Of a stretch of DNA of 64,000 bases, positions 11,301-22,128 are shown piece by piece. Below the pieces are notes generated by a model. It was not told the origin of the DNA and ran no database searches. It saw only the letters and a list, made by a program, of their open reading frames with translations. A program made the position numbers and the translations under genes. The DNA comes from Cristatella mucedo. Taxonomy: Eukaryota; Bryozoa; Phylactolaemata; Cristatellidae. The stretch lies in the NCBI GenBank assembly GCA_009760855.2, contig WPIO01000047.1, forward strand, positions 2,680,001 through 2,744,000, read 5' to 3'. Position 1 is the stretch's first letter, and every line of letters begins with the position of its first letter.

Positions 11301-14229
11301 GAACGCATAAAAGCACCATGACGCATAACGGAAAAATAATAATAGTGGCAAAACCTGTCACGTGCGATTCACGATAACAGTCGCAAGCCGAAGCATCGGC
11401 ACTGGCAGCTACCACACTGAGGCTCCGCGGCTCAACGTTCTGTGAGCTACGGTGAGCACAGCTCTATGGCCTAAGTTCAGTGACTTGCCGTGAAAGAGCA
11501 ACGAGTGAAATACCGTTGTCAAAGTGAGTGCTTCGACCGAGTGACCGACATGTATCATTGTGGTCTACTCCTACGATGTGGTCGCGAGCTAGCATGCAAG
11601 GACACTTACTTATTGTACAGCACTATGTCCGGCAGCCAGATCTCTTGCGACGGCACGTTCAGATGTCCTAACCCACCATAGTGCTCGGGATTCCATCGCA
11701 GCTTGTAGTCTTCCCACTCCTGCCACCAAATCGCGCAGTGCTCTGGCATGGCGTGCAGGCGAGAACCCCATCTCGCCGGACGGGACCCGAATCGCGCTGC
11801 TTATCTAAGCAGCTACGCTGGGGCTTTGGCGGAAACTGTGGAGACCGCTGGGGATGCTGAACGTTAGCCAGCGAACTGCACCAAATGTGCCTACCATTCG
11901 GCACCGTTGCGAGCTTCGCTTCAAGTCATGCGTCGCTCAGCGGTTTGCGAGAGCTTTTACAAAGTGAAGCAGCGAGTAAGGTGCTACAAATTTAAGCTGC
12001 ATGGTCACGCTTGGTACATCGGCAGGACTTTCATGTGCCGTCTAGAGTACGCGCTACTCTACTTTTTCATAAACTGAATAGAAGACGATTGCGACGAAGT
12101 GGGTGAGGAAATTCCATTGCAATCAACTTTAGGGAGCTCGCTTGCCCAGAAGTAATTGGGTTTCTCTATTAAAGTCCGGATTAAAGCTGGCCCGCTTAGA
12201 AAAACCTTGACTGACATTCAGCTGCCTGCAACTTAAGATAGGTTGCATCTGTCCTACAGCATAGCAGAGAATTTTTCTATTGACAGCTATCATCTTCAGT
12301 TCACCACGAATGGCCATTATAAGACTACAATAAAGAAGCGCACATCAAACAAAATTGTGGCTGCTTATAAATAATGTGGGTAAATTGCATCTAGGAATTT
12401 TTCTTTGTATTCAGCTGGCGCCTTCCTAAGGTAATGGTCTGCTAAGTTGCACCTACTCTGAGGTGGTCTTCGCATTCACATTAAGAACAGTAATGTATTT
12501 TAAATTTGTTTCTCCAAGGAAAGTTTAAGTGGAATGCCACGAAATTTTTCAGGTACTTTCAAAAGACGGCTTTGGTGGATATTGAGCGGTGTGACTTCGT
12601 CATTCGAACATCGGGCAGTATGTCAGAGGTTTATTTCGTTGCGTTGCATGAAATCGTGGTGCCCACTAAGGGGGAACAAAAAAGTATAGTTTTTCATTCG
12701 AAGCTTGAAAGTCCAGGCTTTTATTTGATGCTCACGTTTGAATTAAGTACACTAAGAGATCTATCTTTGCTGCATCTTTCTCGTGCAGCCAAAATTTTTA
12801 GAAGCACTAATTCGCAGATATTCTAAGGTGGATAAATCTGCTGCACCGTAAAGTCCTTCTAAGTAGCAGTCACACGGCTGAGTTTAATGCACTGCAGCAT
12901 ATCTTTCCCAAGCATTCATTGGCTTGACCATCTCATTAGAAGAATTGCTCTCGACCTTCTCCTTAGAAATGCGAACGAGATACCGGAGTTAATTATGCAC
13001 TGGAATCGCTCGGAGGCCGTTAATGAACTGACTACTCAGACCAAGCCTTCTTGGACGCTCTGCTGCACCCTGAGTGGTGATCTGCAGCTGTGCTGCAGGA
13101 GAGACCCATTCCACCTCACCCTTCCCCTCCCCTCCCCTCCCGACGAGCAGTAAATAGCTCGACGGCGGCCCTAGGACCTAATCTTTCATACTCTCTCTGG
13201 CAGCATCGACGGAGTCGATCTGACGTAAGTCATTCCAGCTCGAAAGCCGCTGCCTCCGAGTCAACTCGCTCGCTCGACGCGCACGACCTCTGCGACCGTC
13301 CAGCGACCCTCATGCTCACCACTGCCGTTGCTAGGGCCCGCTCGCCTGTGCCCTACCGGCGGCGGCAGCGGCGGCGGCAGGGATGGGCTCTAGCTCGCAC
13401 GCGCGGAGTGGCGATTCGCGAGCCTCACGGTAAGTGACCGGAACCACAATAAACAGGGGCGTCGAGTGCGCGGCCATTCGCGCCCCGCCGCGGCACGGCT
13501 CGGTTTCCCGGAGCCGTTAATCCCGCACCGTTCGACCGGCGCAGCGGCTCCGCGCGCCGCCAGCCGCCCGGCAAAAGCCGGGCGCGGCGGCCCAACGACG
13601 ACGGGTCACCCGACGGTCGACCCTGCGGTTGAGCTGCCACGCATTCAGCGCTCTCGAAAGCGGCGAGCAGCCGCTCAACGGCTCGTGGCAGAGCCAAACT
13701 CTAGCACGTTACAGCGACTGCAGCTTCTCTTCCGCCCAGCCGCCGCAGGCGCCAGTGCCGACGGCCCTCACGCCGCCGAGCCGACGGGTGCCGACTGGGG
13801 GACGTAAAGGACAGAGCGGCAGCGAGAGGGAAATCGGCGACTGCCGCCAAGCGCTTGCGCCCGCTCACCTGGCGCATCCACACGTTTGTCGTCATAATCT
13901 GATTTTTCTCGTCCTGAAAGACATGTGGCGCCGGCGCCGGCATCGGAGCAGCGTGGCGGCTGCAGTGCAGTATTGCGCTCACAGCTCGAGCCCCGCCCCC
14001 CCCTTTCGCGTCGGCCAGGGCTCAGCCCTGCGGAGCTGTTGGCGCGAAACGGCTCGTACCACGCCGATCAGCTGTGACAGCCGCATGCCTAGCTTGACCG
14101 TCAGCTTGTCGCTGTTGTTGCCCACCGGTCGAATCAGTTTATTGTAGCCGCTCTTCTTCAGCAGGTCGCTGTAGAGCCGGCGAGCGTCCGGGTCGGCGGC
14201 GCAGGAGCCAAGCAGCAGCAGCGCCGCAC
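3270..14229 (-). CDS. nAChR alpha-type subunit, gene 1 (partial, alternative exon 4)
   Basis: Subunit of a pentameric acetylcholine-gated cation channel of the plasma membrane. Minus-strand exons: 14060-14229, 13869-13913, then either 11610-11719 or 10311-10420, then 8943-9776 and 3270-3369. Visible hallmarks are [12 protein letters not shown] with the loop D Trp, a 13-residue Cys-loop ([15 protein letters not shown]), the loop B Trp in FVWDL, the vicinal Cys pair in [11 protein letters not shown] (alpha type), TM1 after [17 protein letters not shown]2 with GEK at its start (cation-selective type) and Leu at 9', and TM3 before [10 protein letters not shown]. Phases agree between exons. The TM4 exon was not found and exon 1 is only tentative. 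It is the closest paralog of gene 2; both share the uncommon [10 protein letters not shown] (Gly is usual at the first Ser). The intron between the last two exons holds a near-complete LINE. Confidence 0.92.
3370..4350. other. Gene 1 intron, nothing recognised
   Basis: Unique-looking sequence with short open frames on both strands (for example 3862-4203 minus, 4136-4420 plus) that overlap each other and resemble no protein I know. Confidence 0.4.
4350..4640 (+). mobile_element. LINE A-type 3' coding remnant
   Basis: Plus-strand text matches the C-terminal region of the LINE A open frame in decayed form (CTCCCAAAGGCTGGAACTCACT resembles the APKAWNSLP codons), followed by a CGTCCCCTGA block. 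It is 5' and 3' truncated with no tail seen. Confidence 0.55.
5301..8715 (-). mobile_element. Near-complete LINE family A (CR1/L2-like non-LTR retrotransposon)
   Basis: Minus-strand element, the same sense as gene 1, inserted in its intron. It has an endonuclease plus reverse-transcriptase frame (about 8700 to 5546), a 3' UTR of about 240 bp and a (TTA)n tail at 5301-5332. The last 60 bp before the tail form the conserved block AAAGAGATTAGGTTCCCTGA seen in all family A copies. The 3' UTR carries repeated CATGCACAGNGTCAGCATGC-like units. The 5' end is uncertain; no separate ORF1 is visible between 8715 and exon 5 of gene 1. At least ten truncated relatives lie in this window. Confidence 0.9.
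5546..8700 (-). pseudogene. LINE A endonuclease / reverse transcriptase, broken
   Basis: Frame order on the minus strand: a basic N-terminal region ([16 protein letters not shown]), then an AP-like endonuclease with TETWL, a GDFN motif and SDH; then RT with [17 protein letters not shown] (motif A), [10 protein letters not shown] and the catalytic YADD ([11 protein letters not shown]); then a C-terminal domain with SFGDRAFS and APKAWNSLP, typical of CR1/L2/Rex-type elements. Two breaks are seen: an in-frame TGA at 8020-8022 after KSSFI, with the same frame continuing, and a one-base shift near 6870 just after [10 protein letters not shown]. Catalytic motifs are otherwise intact, so the copy looks young. 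The domain set is established for the family; the clade call is my judgement. Confidence 0.88.
8943..9776 (-). CDS. Gene 1 exon 5: Cys-loop to TM3 and start of cytoplasmic loop
   Basis: 834 bp. It opens with [13 protein letters not shown] after acceptor TATTGCAG and runs through the Cys-loop, loop B, the loop C Cys pair, TM1, TM2 and TM3 into a Gly/Ser-rich stretch ([14 protein letters not shown]). The donor is GTAAGC right after the last Ser codon plus GC, so the TAA seen at 8939-8941 belongs to the intron and is not the gene end. Start phase 2 matches both exon 4 copies. Confidence 0.93.
9777..10310 (-). repeat. Intron with CU-rich tract (transcript sense)
   Basis: The 534-bp intron between exon 4b and exon 5 of gene 1 holds degenerate GA repeats on the plus strand at about 9930-10253, which read as CUCUCU arrays in the gene 1 transcript. 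Long serine/leucine-rich frames here are artefacts of the repeat. Confidence 0.8.
10311..10420 (-). CDS. Gene 1 exon 4b (alternative copy)
   Basis: 110 bp. Encodes [16 protein letters not shown], then a Trp-Lys-Pro-Asp block and the loop A Tyr (IVLYN). Acceptor ACCGTAG and donor GTAAGG are both usable. Start phase 0 and end phase 2 are identical to exon 4a. It matches 4a at about 20 of 36 residues, and it lacks the Tyr after WRD and the usual VPS (VLA here). Confidence 0.9.
10421..11609. other. Intron between alternative exons 4a and 4b
   Basis: 1.19 kb with no repeat family recognised. A plus-strand 98-codon frame at 10939-11235 has no recognisable domain and lies antisense to gene 1; I treat it as chance. 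Confidence 0.5.
11610..11719 (-). CDS. Gene 1 exon 4a (alternative copy)
   Basis: 110 bp. Encodes [25 protein letters not shown] and LPDIVLYN, ending with the loop A Tyr. Acceptor TGGTGGCAG, donor GTAAGTGTC. It is closer to exon 4 of gene 2 (about 28 of 36 residues) than to exon 4b, so this looks like the ancestral copy. Confidence 0.92.
11720..13120. other. Gene 1 intron, nothing recognised
   Basis: Between exon 4a and exon 3. No repeat or coding signal that I can support. A plus-strand 106-codon frame at 12506-12826 has no recognised motif. Confidence 0.45.
13869..13913 (-). CDS. Gene 1 exon 3 (45 bp)
   Basis: Encodes [15 protein letters not shown] between acceptor CTTTCAG and donor GTGAGCG, phase 0 at both ends. 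The 45-bp size is the conserved exon 3 of nAChR genes, and the Trp is the loop D residue of the complementary binding face. Confidence 0.93.
14060..14229 (-). CDS. Gene 1 exon 2: end of signal peptide and N-terminal helix
   Basis: 170 bp. Reads [20 protein letters not shown] then the block [19 protein letters not shown] and LSQLIGV. The LLLLGSCAA part looks like the end of a signal peptide. Donor GTACGAG (weak) follows in phase 0; acceptor GTCAAGCAG gives a phase 1 start, as in genes 2 and 3. Confidence 0.88.
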
Positions 14230-14443
14230 CTGCTTGACGGAAGCAGCGGTCAGTGACAGCGCACGAGCGAGGGGTCGCTTGGGTCGGCGCTCCGCAGCGA
14301 CGAGCGAGCACAAGCGGGAACAGAACGCTGCCAGCACTGAGGAGCGTAGAGAGCAATCACTTCGAAGGACTACGGGCGCGAAGAGAGCGATCGCTAAGAA
14401 GAATGCGTCGCTGCACTTAGTAGATACTCCTTTCGCTTATATG

Positions 14444-14700
<257 letters not shown>

Positions 14701-15978
14701 CGCTCTCTGTTACTTTCATTCTCCTTTTTAATGTTGACAGCGGGGAACAAGAGGACGCCCTCGGCCGATCGAGAGCTGTATGGGTTGGTAGTCATTGAGC
14801 GGGCAGGTGAGTAAATTGCGGTCGCGTTCGTACCCTCGCGCACTACTCCTCGGCGTGGCTACCTCGCTCAAACGCCCGCATGCGAACAGAAGTATAGCCT
14901 AAAGCTGGCAGTCTATCTCTAAGGGCAGCGACAGCTAAGGCTGAGTAAATAAGCCACTAGCGAGCCATGTTATTTTAGCTCGCGCAGCTGTCGCAGCGGC
15001 TCGCTTCTTTTAGTGGCGTCTCCGATTGGTCTTGACAGTTTAACCCGGACCTCGTAGCCTCCAGTGCGTGAGCGCTCTCTCCACTCTCGCGCTACTCCAC
15101 GCCCGAGCGAGTTTTCTTCGGACGAGCCGGCCTCGATGCCATCAGGAGAGGTGACGCCCATCGCTTAAATTGCACGAACAGCTTACGAATTTTGAACGCT
15201 CCCTGTCTTGCGGTGGGGCGTAACATCGTCTCCACCTAGCGGAGTTGCGCTCTCCGCAAGCAATGCTCGTGTGCGCACAAGTGCGGCCAGTGCGCGACTC
15301 GCAGTCGCCAGCCGTTCCGCGAGTCAGCGAGCTGGCCTTGCGACGCGCTGCCGCCCAATGAGCTCGGACGTGCACACTCCAGCACCGAACCTTCGAATCG
15401 TCGAGCCTGGAGGGGACAAAATGAGCCGGCGCGCTGGCGCGCACTCCTGTCTGGAAGCCGCTATCGCCAGACGCTTGAGGGAATGCTCGCTCGAGCGGCC
15501 TCGGAGCGCGCGAGCGGTCGCGGCGACGCGGTGTGGAGAAGAAAGAGTTCGCAATTTGAGCGAGTCCTCCCAGCTCGTCCGAAGACGCGTCGAGCCTACC
15601 GCCGCTGGCACGAGGTCGAAATTCGGCGCCAGTTAGCCAGGCCCGCAGCGGCATTCGGCGGCTTGCAGTCCGAAGCGGCCGCCGCTACCTGCTACTCAGC
15701 ATCGAGAGCCAAGCGGGCACGAGCTCGGCGGCGGCGGCGGCTGCGAGCGCGCGAGCGAGCACCCGCTGCGGAGCGGCCCTACCTGCCAGTAGGCGGCGCG
15801 CCATGCGTCCGGGAGCCTGGCGTCCCGAAAAAAGCTCCGGCGGGCAGCAGTCTGCGGAAAGAGAGGTGCCCGCGAGCGGCTCGCGCACCGAGCAGCGATT
15901 TTCGCTCCGCGCCGTCGCCGGCGCCGGACCGACGCCGCGCGTGCGAACGCACAGCGGTGCGGCTGCAGCCGCACTTAC

Positions 15979-16186
15979 GGCACTCTCGGGCGGCAACGAC
16001 GGAATAGCTAGCCGGAAGCGAGCTGTCGCAGGACGGCGGCGAGACGTCGCATAGCGGGAGTGCTGTCCCAGAAGAGCACGTGCACGGACTGTACCGGATG
16101 CACGCGGTGTCGCTAGACGATGGCAGCTGAGGCGGCGGAGTCGGCGGTCGGGCAGCGCGGTAGCCCTCCCGTCCCGTTCCGTCCAA
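15979..16186 (-). CDS. Tentative first coding exon of gene 1
   Basis: A minus-strand ATG at 16186 opens a frame of 69 codons that reaches a good donor (C then GTAAGTGCG) in phase 1, the phase needed by exon 2. The encoded part is Pro/Ser/Cys-rich and not hydrophobic (ends VVAARECR), which is unusual before a signal peptide that continues in exon 2. It may instead be leader sequence or chance in a GC-rich island. Confidence 0.25.
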
Positions 16187-17144
16187 TCGACAGCGTCAGC
16201 TTTTTCCGCCGACTGCTACGCCTGGATTGACCGCGCAGTGGCTGGTCGCTGAACTGTGAACCTCGAGCGCAGAAATCGGCGCTCGGGTGCAGCTGCGGCG
16301 GCCGACGTCGGTTCAGTCGGCGCCCAGTCAACGAGCTCGGCAACCGAATGAAAGGTCAGCTCAGCTAAGAACGACTCACCGCTCGGCGATGATTTAATTA
16401 GGCACCCTTTGTCGCAGCGTCGCTGTCGGAGATGGGTCGCTAAGTTCGGGGGGACGCCAGTGCTTCCGGCGCGGAGCGCTCCGCCCGGCAGGCAACGATA
16501 ACAGCCGACCTGAATGGCGCGCTATCGGCTTGCGAGCGAACGGACGCTGACCGACTGCTTCCTTTATTTTTGCAGGGACGCGACCGATCGATGCGGAGCG
16601 GCACTAGTGGCGAGCGAGTGAGTGGCAGCCTTGCGGCTCAGCGGCACCGCCGCCGCCGCTAAAGAAAGGCCCGGAGACTGTCGCTATCGTCGCTGGCTGG
16701 CCGAAGCGGAAACGACGGGCGCAGCACAACCCTCCCTCACCTCCGCCGCCGCTGCCGCCTCCGCCCCCTACCCGCAACGTTAGGGCTCGACGAATGGGCG
16801 CAGACCGAAGCTTGCCCCGGCGCTCGTTAGCCTCCGCGCTTCGCGCCGCAGACGGCGGCGCATTTTCCCAACGCCAATCGGAGGACGGCTGCGGCGGCAA
16901 CGCTGCTGCGCCAAATCGGAGCACGGCTGCGGCGGCATTCGCTCGTCCGCTCAGCGCTTTGCCCAGCAGACGACGCCAGCCGCAGAGCGGAGAGCTTCGA
17001 CGGCGGCGGCGGCGGAGCCTCGAACGCCGCCGACGACGACGACGACGATGCGCGTGCTGTGACAGTGAGCTCGCTTTCGTGCAGAACCAAGCCTGGTGAC
17101 TCTCTAGAGACGCTCTCGCGCCACCCACGCACCCACCAACCCCC

Positions 17145-17185
<41 letters not shown>

Positions 17186-17880
17186 TCCCGCCGCACCGAT
17201 TGCTGGCGTGCTTTCGGGTCCACTGCTTCGCCGCCGTAGCAGCGCCGCGCGCGGGCTCGCGTGCCGCCGGGTGCCGCAGCTGTCGCTGCCGTCCGACCGC
17301 CCGCCGCGCTCGGGGCGTCGCTGAAATAACTACTCGATAGGGCAAATTCGACCTCGCCTCTCCGACTTAACGACGTGGCGATAATTCGGACAGCGCAGCC
17401 ATACGATGTTAGAGCAGCCGCTACTGCGCAAACAGTCGTACGCGCGCGGACGCCGCCGCCGCCGCTCGCTTTTCCGTCGCCTCACGAAAATCAATTCCGA
17501 GTCTGTTTGTGCTCGGCCTTGACTACGTGCCTCCGCCTGGCGTCTATTTCTGTCCGCCCGCCGGATAGTGCCTCGGGAGTAAATAGGAGGAACGAGACGC
17601 AGACTGCCGGGCAGACTTGTTCGCACCAGCTAACTAGCTCAGAGCGAGCAGAAAGTGAATCCGCAGCCTCTCGAGAGGCGGCGAGTGCTCGGAGGTGCAT
17701 AAGGGCTATTATGCTGCGAACGAGCTATTCTGTGGCTACTAGGTAATTGAAAGTTTGACCTGCGCAGGCAAGCGATCAAGAAGTTCGACGACCACAGAAA
17801 GACCATTCAGGTGGACGCGTCCGCACCTCCGCCGCCGCGGGTGTCAGCTGGTGCCCGGACGGCGTTTTGGCAATGAAGCG

Positions 17881-18825
17881 AGGCTAATTACCGCTGGACG
17901 CGCCGGCCAACCGCTGGTGGGCTTACAGAGAAGTACGAATTCAATCGGCGGATGCGCCAAGATGCTACCGGACAGCTTAGATATTTCAGTAGGCTTATCA
18001 ATAAAAGGCACAACAGAGTTCGATTTCACGCTGTGGTCTGAAGTACTTCCGCGCTCATCCTCGGTATTGTTTCAGCGCTGCTGTTGCCAGACTGCAGTAG
18101 CGACAGGCCTGACGCGCAGCTTAAAGATTCAGACTCCCCTCCTCATGTAGCGCAAATTCTTCAAGATCGCACCACTCATTCCAAGGTTTCTGCAGTTTCC
18201 CTTAGTCCGGATTAGCTGTTTGAAGTAGTTGCTCGTGGCTTTGTCCTCACACAGCGACGCTCCGGCCATTCATCCGTACCTATGCAGCCGCATTTACACG
18301 GTCAGTCTTGCTTGTGTCCTGCTTGCGTTCGGCTTCAGTCTTCTTTCTGATAGGATATTTACACGGTCAGTTCTTCCGACAAGCGTCCAATTAGCTCTGC
18401 CACCCCCCTGCTTGAGAGGTAGAGGGAAAATTACTTTCGTTCTAGAGTTATGAAATAGCCATCCGCGATTCTAATAACGGCAATTTAAGCCTAACGCCAT
18501 TGCTTTTCTTTTTCGAAGCCCTATAACTAGATTCGTAGTGTATGTAATGTCATGTAATGTTATGTAATGTAATGTAATGTAATGTAGCGTAATGCAATGA
18601 CACATTCGCACGTGAAGAGCTGGCAGTGTTCCAAAAACAGGGTGTGGGCCTCTCAGAGAATGCATCGCTGATTCCGTCGGCCATGACGTCCGCTACACCT
18701 TTCCAAACGATCAAGATGGCGTGCCCTTGACGGCACCTACGATTTTTCGTTCGTTTGGTCTTACCTCAGTCTTTGCTAACAAGCCAAAGCGTGCTCAGCT
18801 TCTCAGTCGTCGTTCAAGCTTCCGT
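17881..18825. repeat. Spacer with (AATGT)n array
   Basis: Intergenic. The only clear feature is an AATGT pentanucleotide array at about 18540-18600. The same unit occurs at the 3' tails of family B LINE copies (55617-55640, 28540-28560 reversed), so it may be a LINE B tail remnant. Confidence 0.6.
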
Positions 18826-18828
18826 CAG

Positions 18829-18972
18829 CGCTGGTTTGGTCGAGTGGTTAAGGTGCTCGCCCCGACCAAGGTCTGACTGCGGTCGTGGGCTCGAGCCCCG
18901 AGGCATATGTGAAGCGCCTGAATAGAGATTAAGTTATCTTGGGGTGCTATACAAATAAATTATATATAATTA
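18829..18972 (+). mobile_element. tRNA-derived SINE with LINE A-like tail
   Basis: The head reads GGTCGAGTGGTTAAGGTGCTC (A-box-like), with GGTCGTGGGCTCGAGCCCC at the B-box place. The tail CTGAATAGAGATTAAGTTAT followed by a GGGGTGCTATACAAAT block matches the 3' end of LINE A. It ends in an AT-rich run. Confidence 0.85.
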
Positions 18973-19930
18973 TACAGTCTTGGACCGCCCCTAGCTTTGG
19001 CGACGTATGCACCAAAGACTGACGCAAGCCTGAATCAGTGCGGTGGCAATACGGAAAGTGCTGACGAAGCATAAGCTACTCCTCCTAAGCGTTGTAGACT
19101 GTGTCTTCAGCTACAATGTGCCTCAAGTGCAGGGCTCCAACCGAGGGACGGACGCCACGACAATCCTTGACTTGGCGCGTAAAGTGGACCCGAGCCTGCC
19201 CCTTACTCTGGGCGATAGGCTCTGTCTATGTCACTCACCATCTAGTGCTTAGCAGAGCTATAGCCGTGAATGGTCAAGACTTTGTTTTTTTTTTATCCGG
19301 GTACGTTTCATTCAATCCACCAGATGTGTTTAGGTGCACGATTAGTTATCCTGGAGCGCCACCAACTGCTTTTCCAGTATCTCTATAATTTTCTCTTTGC
19401 TATCGACGTATGCACACTTATGCATCGTACGGGTGGGATATGCGACGGTAGTTCCAGGCAAAGGCGGCCAGGACTGCAATAGTGGGGCTGTGTCTGACGG
19501 AGGATGGGAGTGCGCGCATGCGTGCGCGCTTGAGGCTCCGGAGCACTTTTCCCCTGGGTACTACTTCTGTAGTATGTCCTTTTGGTTTAGCGTTCCTTCC
19601 TAGTCTTAACCGAAAACTCGGCTGCTGCTATCAAGCCAATAAAGCAGTGATGATGCTTCCTTACAGCATAGGTAAAGTGGCTGTAAAGTGATTACGTTTT
19701 CTGAGGACGGTATATCAATGTATTTTATTATTATTGTTATTGCTACTATTGCAGTTGTTAGTATACAGCATCCTTTGGCTAAGAACGGACGACGACTAAG
19801 CCTCGCCAGCTCGGCGAGCTCACTCTCTCTCTCTCTCTCGTTCTCCTGAAAGCTGTAACTTCTTAACCATTTCTTTCAACCTGCGTCTGGGAGCCTAGTA
19901 TAATCGTGTACACGCATTCGTAGTGCATTT
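18973..19930. other. Intergenic, nothing recognised
   Basis: Short overlapping frames only, plus a short CT run at 19824-19840. No support for a gene. Confidence 0.4.
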
Positions 19931-19936
19931 TTAGAA

Positions 19937-21175
19937 ACCTCCGGCTAACCAATTACGTGCCAGCTGCGAAATCAATCTCACTCGAGGTTAGGCGTACCCG
20001 AACCCACTCAGTCTTATTGTGACAGACAAAGGCCATTTTCCTCCAACCCATTGGGATAATCGGATGCACACTTCTCTGCCTGCCGGTCACTCTGACCGGA
20101 CCCCTTCTCTCTGTCTCTCTCGTACGTTTTCCTAATAAAGTCTTACCCCGAGTATGCGTCGTCAATATCCACCAACGAATACACAACACCAAAAACTGGC
20201 AACACGTAATCGACGATACGAACAATCAAACTACAACTGAAGCTTCTGCCTATACTACTTGAACATAACATCCTCTTACTATTTGAACACATTTACCGTT
20301 TGACGCTGCCAGCAATATTTTGAGGACCTCACGAACGTCGAATTTTTTGCTGAAGGCGATTGTTCACCAACACTCGCTTCCATACTGATGCAATTTTCCT
20401 TTGCTAATCAAGACCTTCCGCTTCGCGTGAGCAGCAGTTCCACTGCTCACTGTGGACAATTTGCTTGATAATCGGCTGGAGACATTTTCCATCACGCTCG
20501 CTCATGCGAGAGCGTTCACCCACTTGCGATACGGCAAAGTTTCCTTTGACTGCCAGGATACTCTTTGCACACTGAACACTACGACTCTCTCCTTGTGCCC
20601 ACTTTTTTCCACGCCGGACACGTTTTCAGCAGGACATTTTTCGAACAACCCACGACCAACAAACGTCACAGCACACCGACCAAAATGTTGTTTTCCCCTG
20701 CAAGGCGACCTGACTTGCCATCTGTATCGACCTTCAATCGCTGCCAGCAGCCTGTCATCAAACCTCCTGCTTAACAGTAGCTCAGCCGCACTGCTGCCAC
20801 GGCTACCACTGACGACTGCCAGACGAATTAGGTCTGACGTCAGGACGACCTATGAGGCACACTGACGACGACCCCCAGCAAGCTCAGGACAGCCAACCGG
20901 TCTCATGGTTCGCGGCCCCAGCATTGTTTACTCCCAAGCCTGCTCTTGCAGTAGCTCGCCGACACGCTTTTGGGAAGCTGCTTTATGCCGTGGTGCTGCT
21001 GAGCGACTGACCGGTGCTAGTCTGGAACTTTTTTTGGACTAGACCGCTGTATTTCAGCACCGGTTTGTAACTGCTGTTTTTGTCTCGGCTAAGTTCATAC
21101 TGCCTCCGAACCTACCCGCTAGGCCGGCAGTGATGTAGCAACCGCTGGCTGACCGATTACTGTCAGCTGTGAGAT

Positions 21176-21257
<82 letters not shown>

Positions 21258-21445
21258 AGGTTCGGCGTGCGCAAACCCACATCCGTCTTGCTGTGGCAGA
21301 CAAAGGCCGCTTCCCTCCCGCCGCTTGGGCACACACTGCCTGCCGGTCAGCCGTGACTGGACCCTTCTCTCTGTCTCTCTCGTATGTTGGCGGAATAAAG
21401 TCCTAACCTGACCATGCGTTGCTAACATCCACCAACGAATACACA
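19937..21445 (+). mobile_element. Putative small LTR (TRIM-like) element
   Basis: Two direct repeats of about 280-310 bp (19937-20215 and 21133-21445) flank about 0.9 kb. They share ordered blocks: TCGAGGTT, TGACAGACAAAGGCC or its near copy, CTGCCTGCCGGTCA, CTTCTCTCTGTCTCTCTCGTA, an AATAAAGTC (20134 and 21394) and ATCCACCAACGAATACACA. A polyadenylation signal inside each repeat suits LTRs. Shortly after the first repeat comes ACTGGCAACACG, which could be a primer-binding site start. The interior has no recognised gag or pol. The second copy is expanded by a (CT)n run at 21177-21256. LTR status is inference. Confidence 0.5.
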
Positions 21446-22120
21446 CGCAAACACGTTTACGTAGGTTGGCTGTGGTCACAGAAGGCTATAATTTGCTTAA
21501 GTGAAAAGCGTGTGCAAGTTCGGGAGACTCAGGATTTGCCCGAGGACAGTAGACTATAGAATATTAAATCGATTGGCTTAAATGGACTGGTTACACGTGA
21601 TTCTGGTTGTTCCAATATCACTCTGGTTTTTCTAGGCATGCTAGAGCTAATTTGAACTATATGCTAGTTCCTTGCCACACTTTCATCAGAAATTGTCTAT
21701 TGTAAAATTTACATAAGCCGTTGTAGCTATTTGGTGACATGCTAGTTTCTTTGAGAACATTCACTGCCGGAAGCTTACCTCATATTCCTCTGAGCTTGAA
21801 CACAGCCAGGTACAACTGACTAGAAACAATGGAAAAATTGTGGACAAATGCCTGAGACTCAGTCCTCAACGTGTTAGCACATTTTCTGAATGAGACCTGC
21901 ATAGTACAAATAAAGTTGCTAGTATTTTTATAACGGTCTAAGGCAACTCAGTGTCTATCCAGGCGATTCAGGTATGCAGGACTTGAGGACAATACATTGG
22001 TCACTTAAGGCGAGTACCTTAACCCTAACGTGAGTTAGAACTATAGTTGTTCTCCAATAATCGCATTTCCTTGCGAATAGATTAATCAAAATGGAATCGG
22101 GTGGCTCGGAGCATAAAAGC
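21446..22120. other. Intergenic, nothing recognised
   Basis: AT-richer sequence between the putative LTR element and an unassigned minus-strand frame. No feature I can support. Confidence 0.4.
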
Positions 22121-22128
22121 AGTCGAGT

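Noticed and set aside
15142-17746. Many 100-190 codon frames on both strands
   Set aside because: They overlap in several frames, are Arg/Ala/Pro-rich and follow GC content; no domain. Only the 15979-16186 segment was kept as tentative because of phase and donor.
18829-18920. Functional tRNA gene
   Set aside because: A and B boxes are tRNA-like but the cloverleaf is not intact and the LINE-like tail and multiple copies show a SINE.
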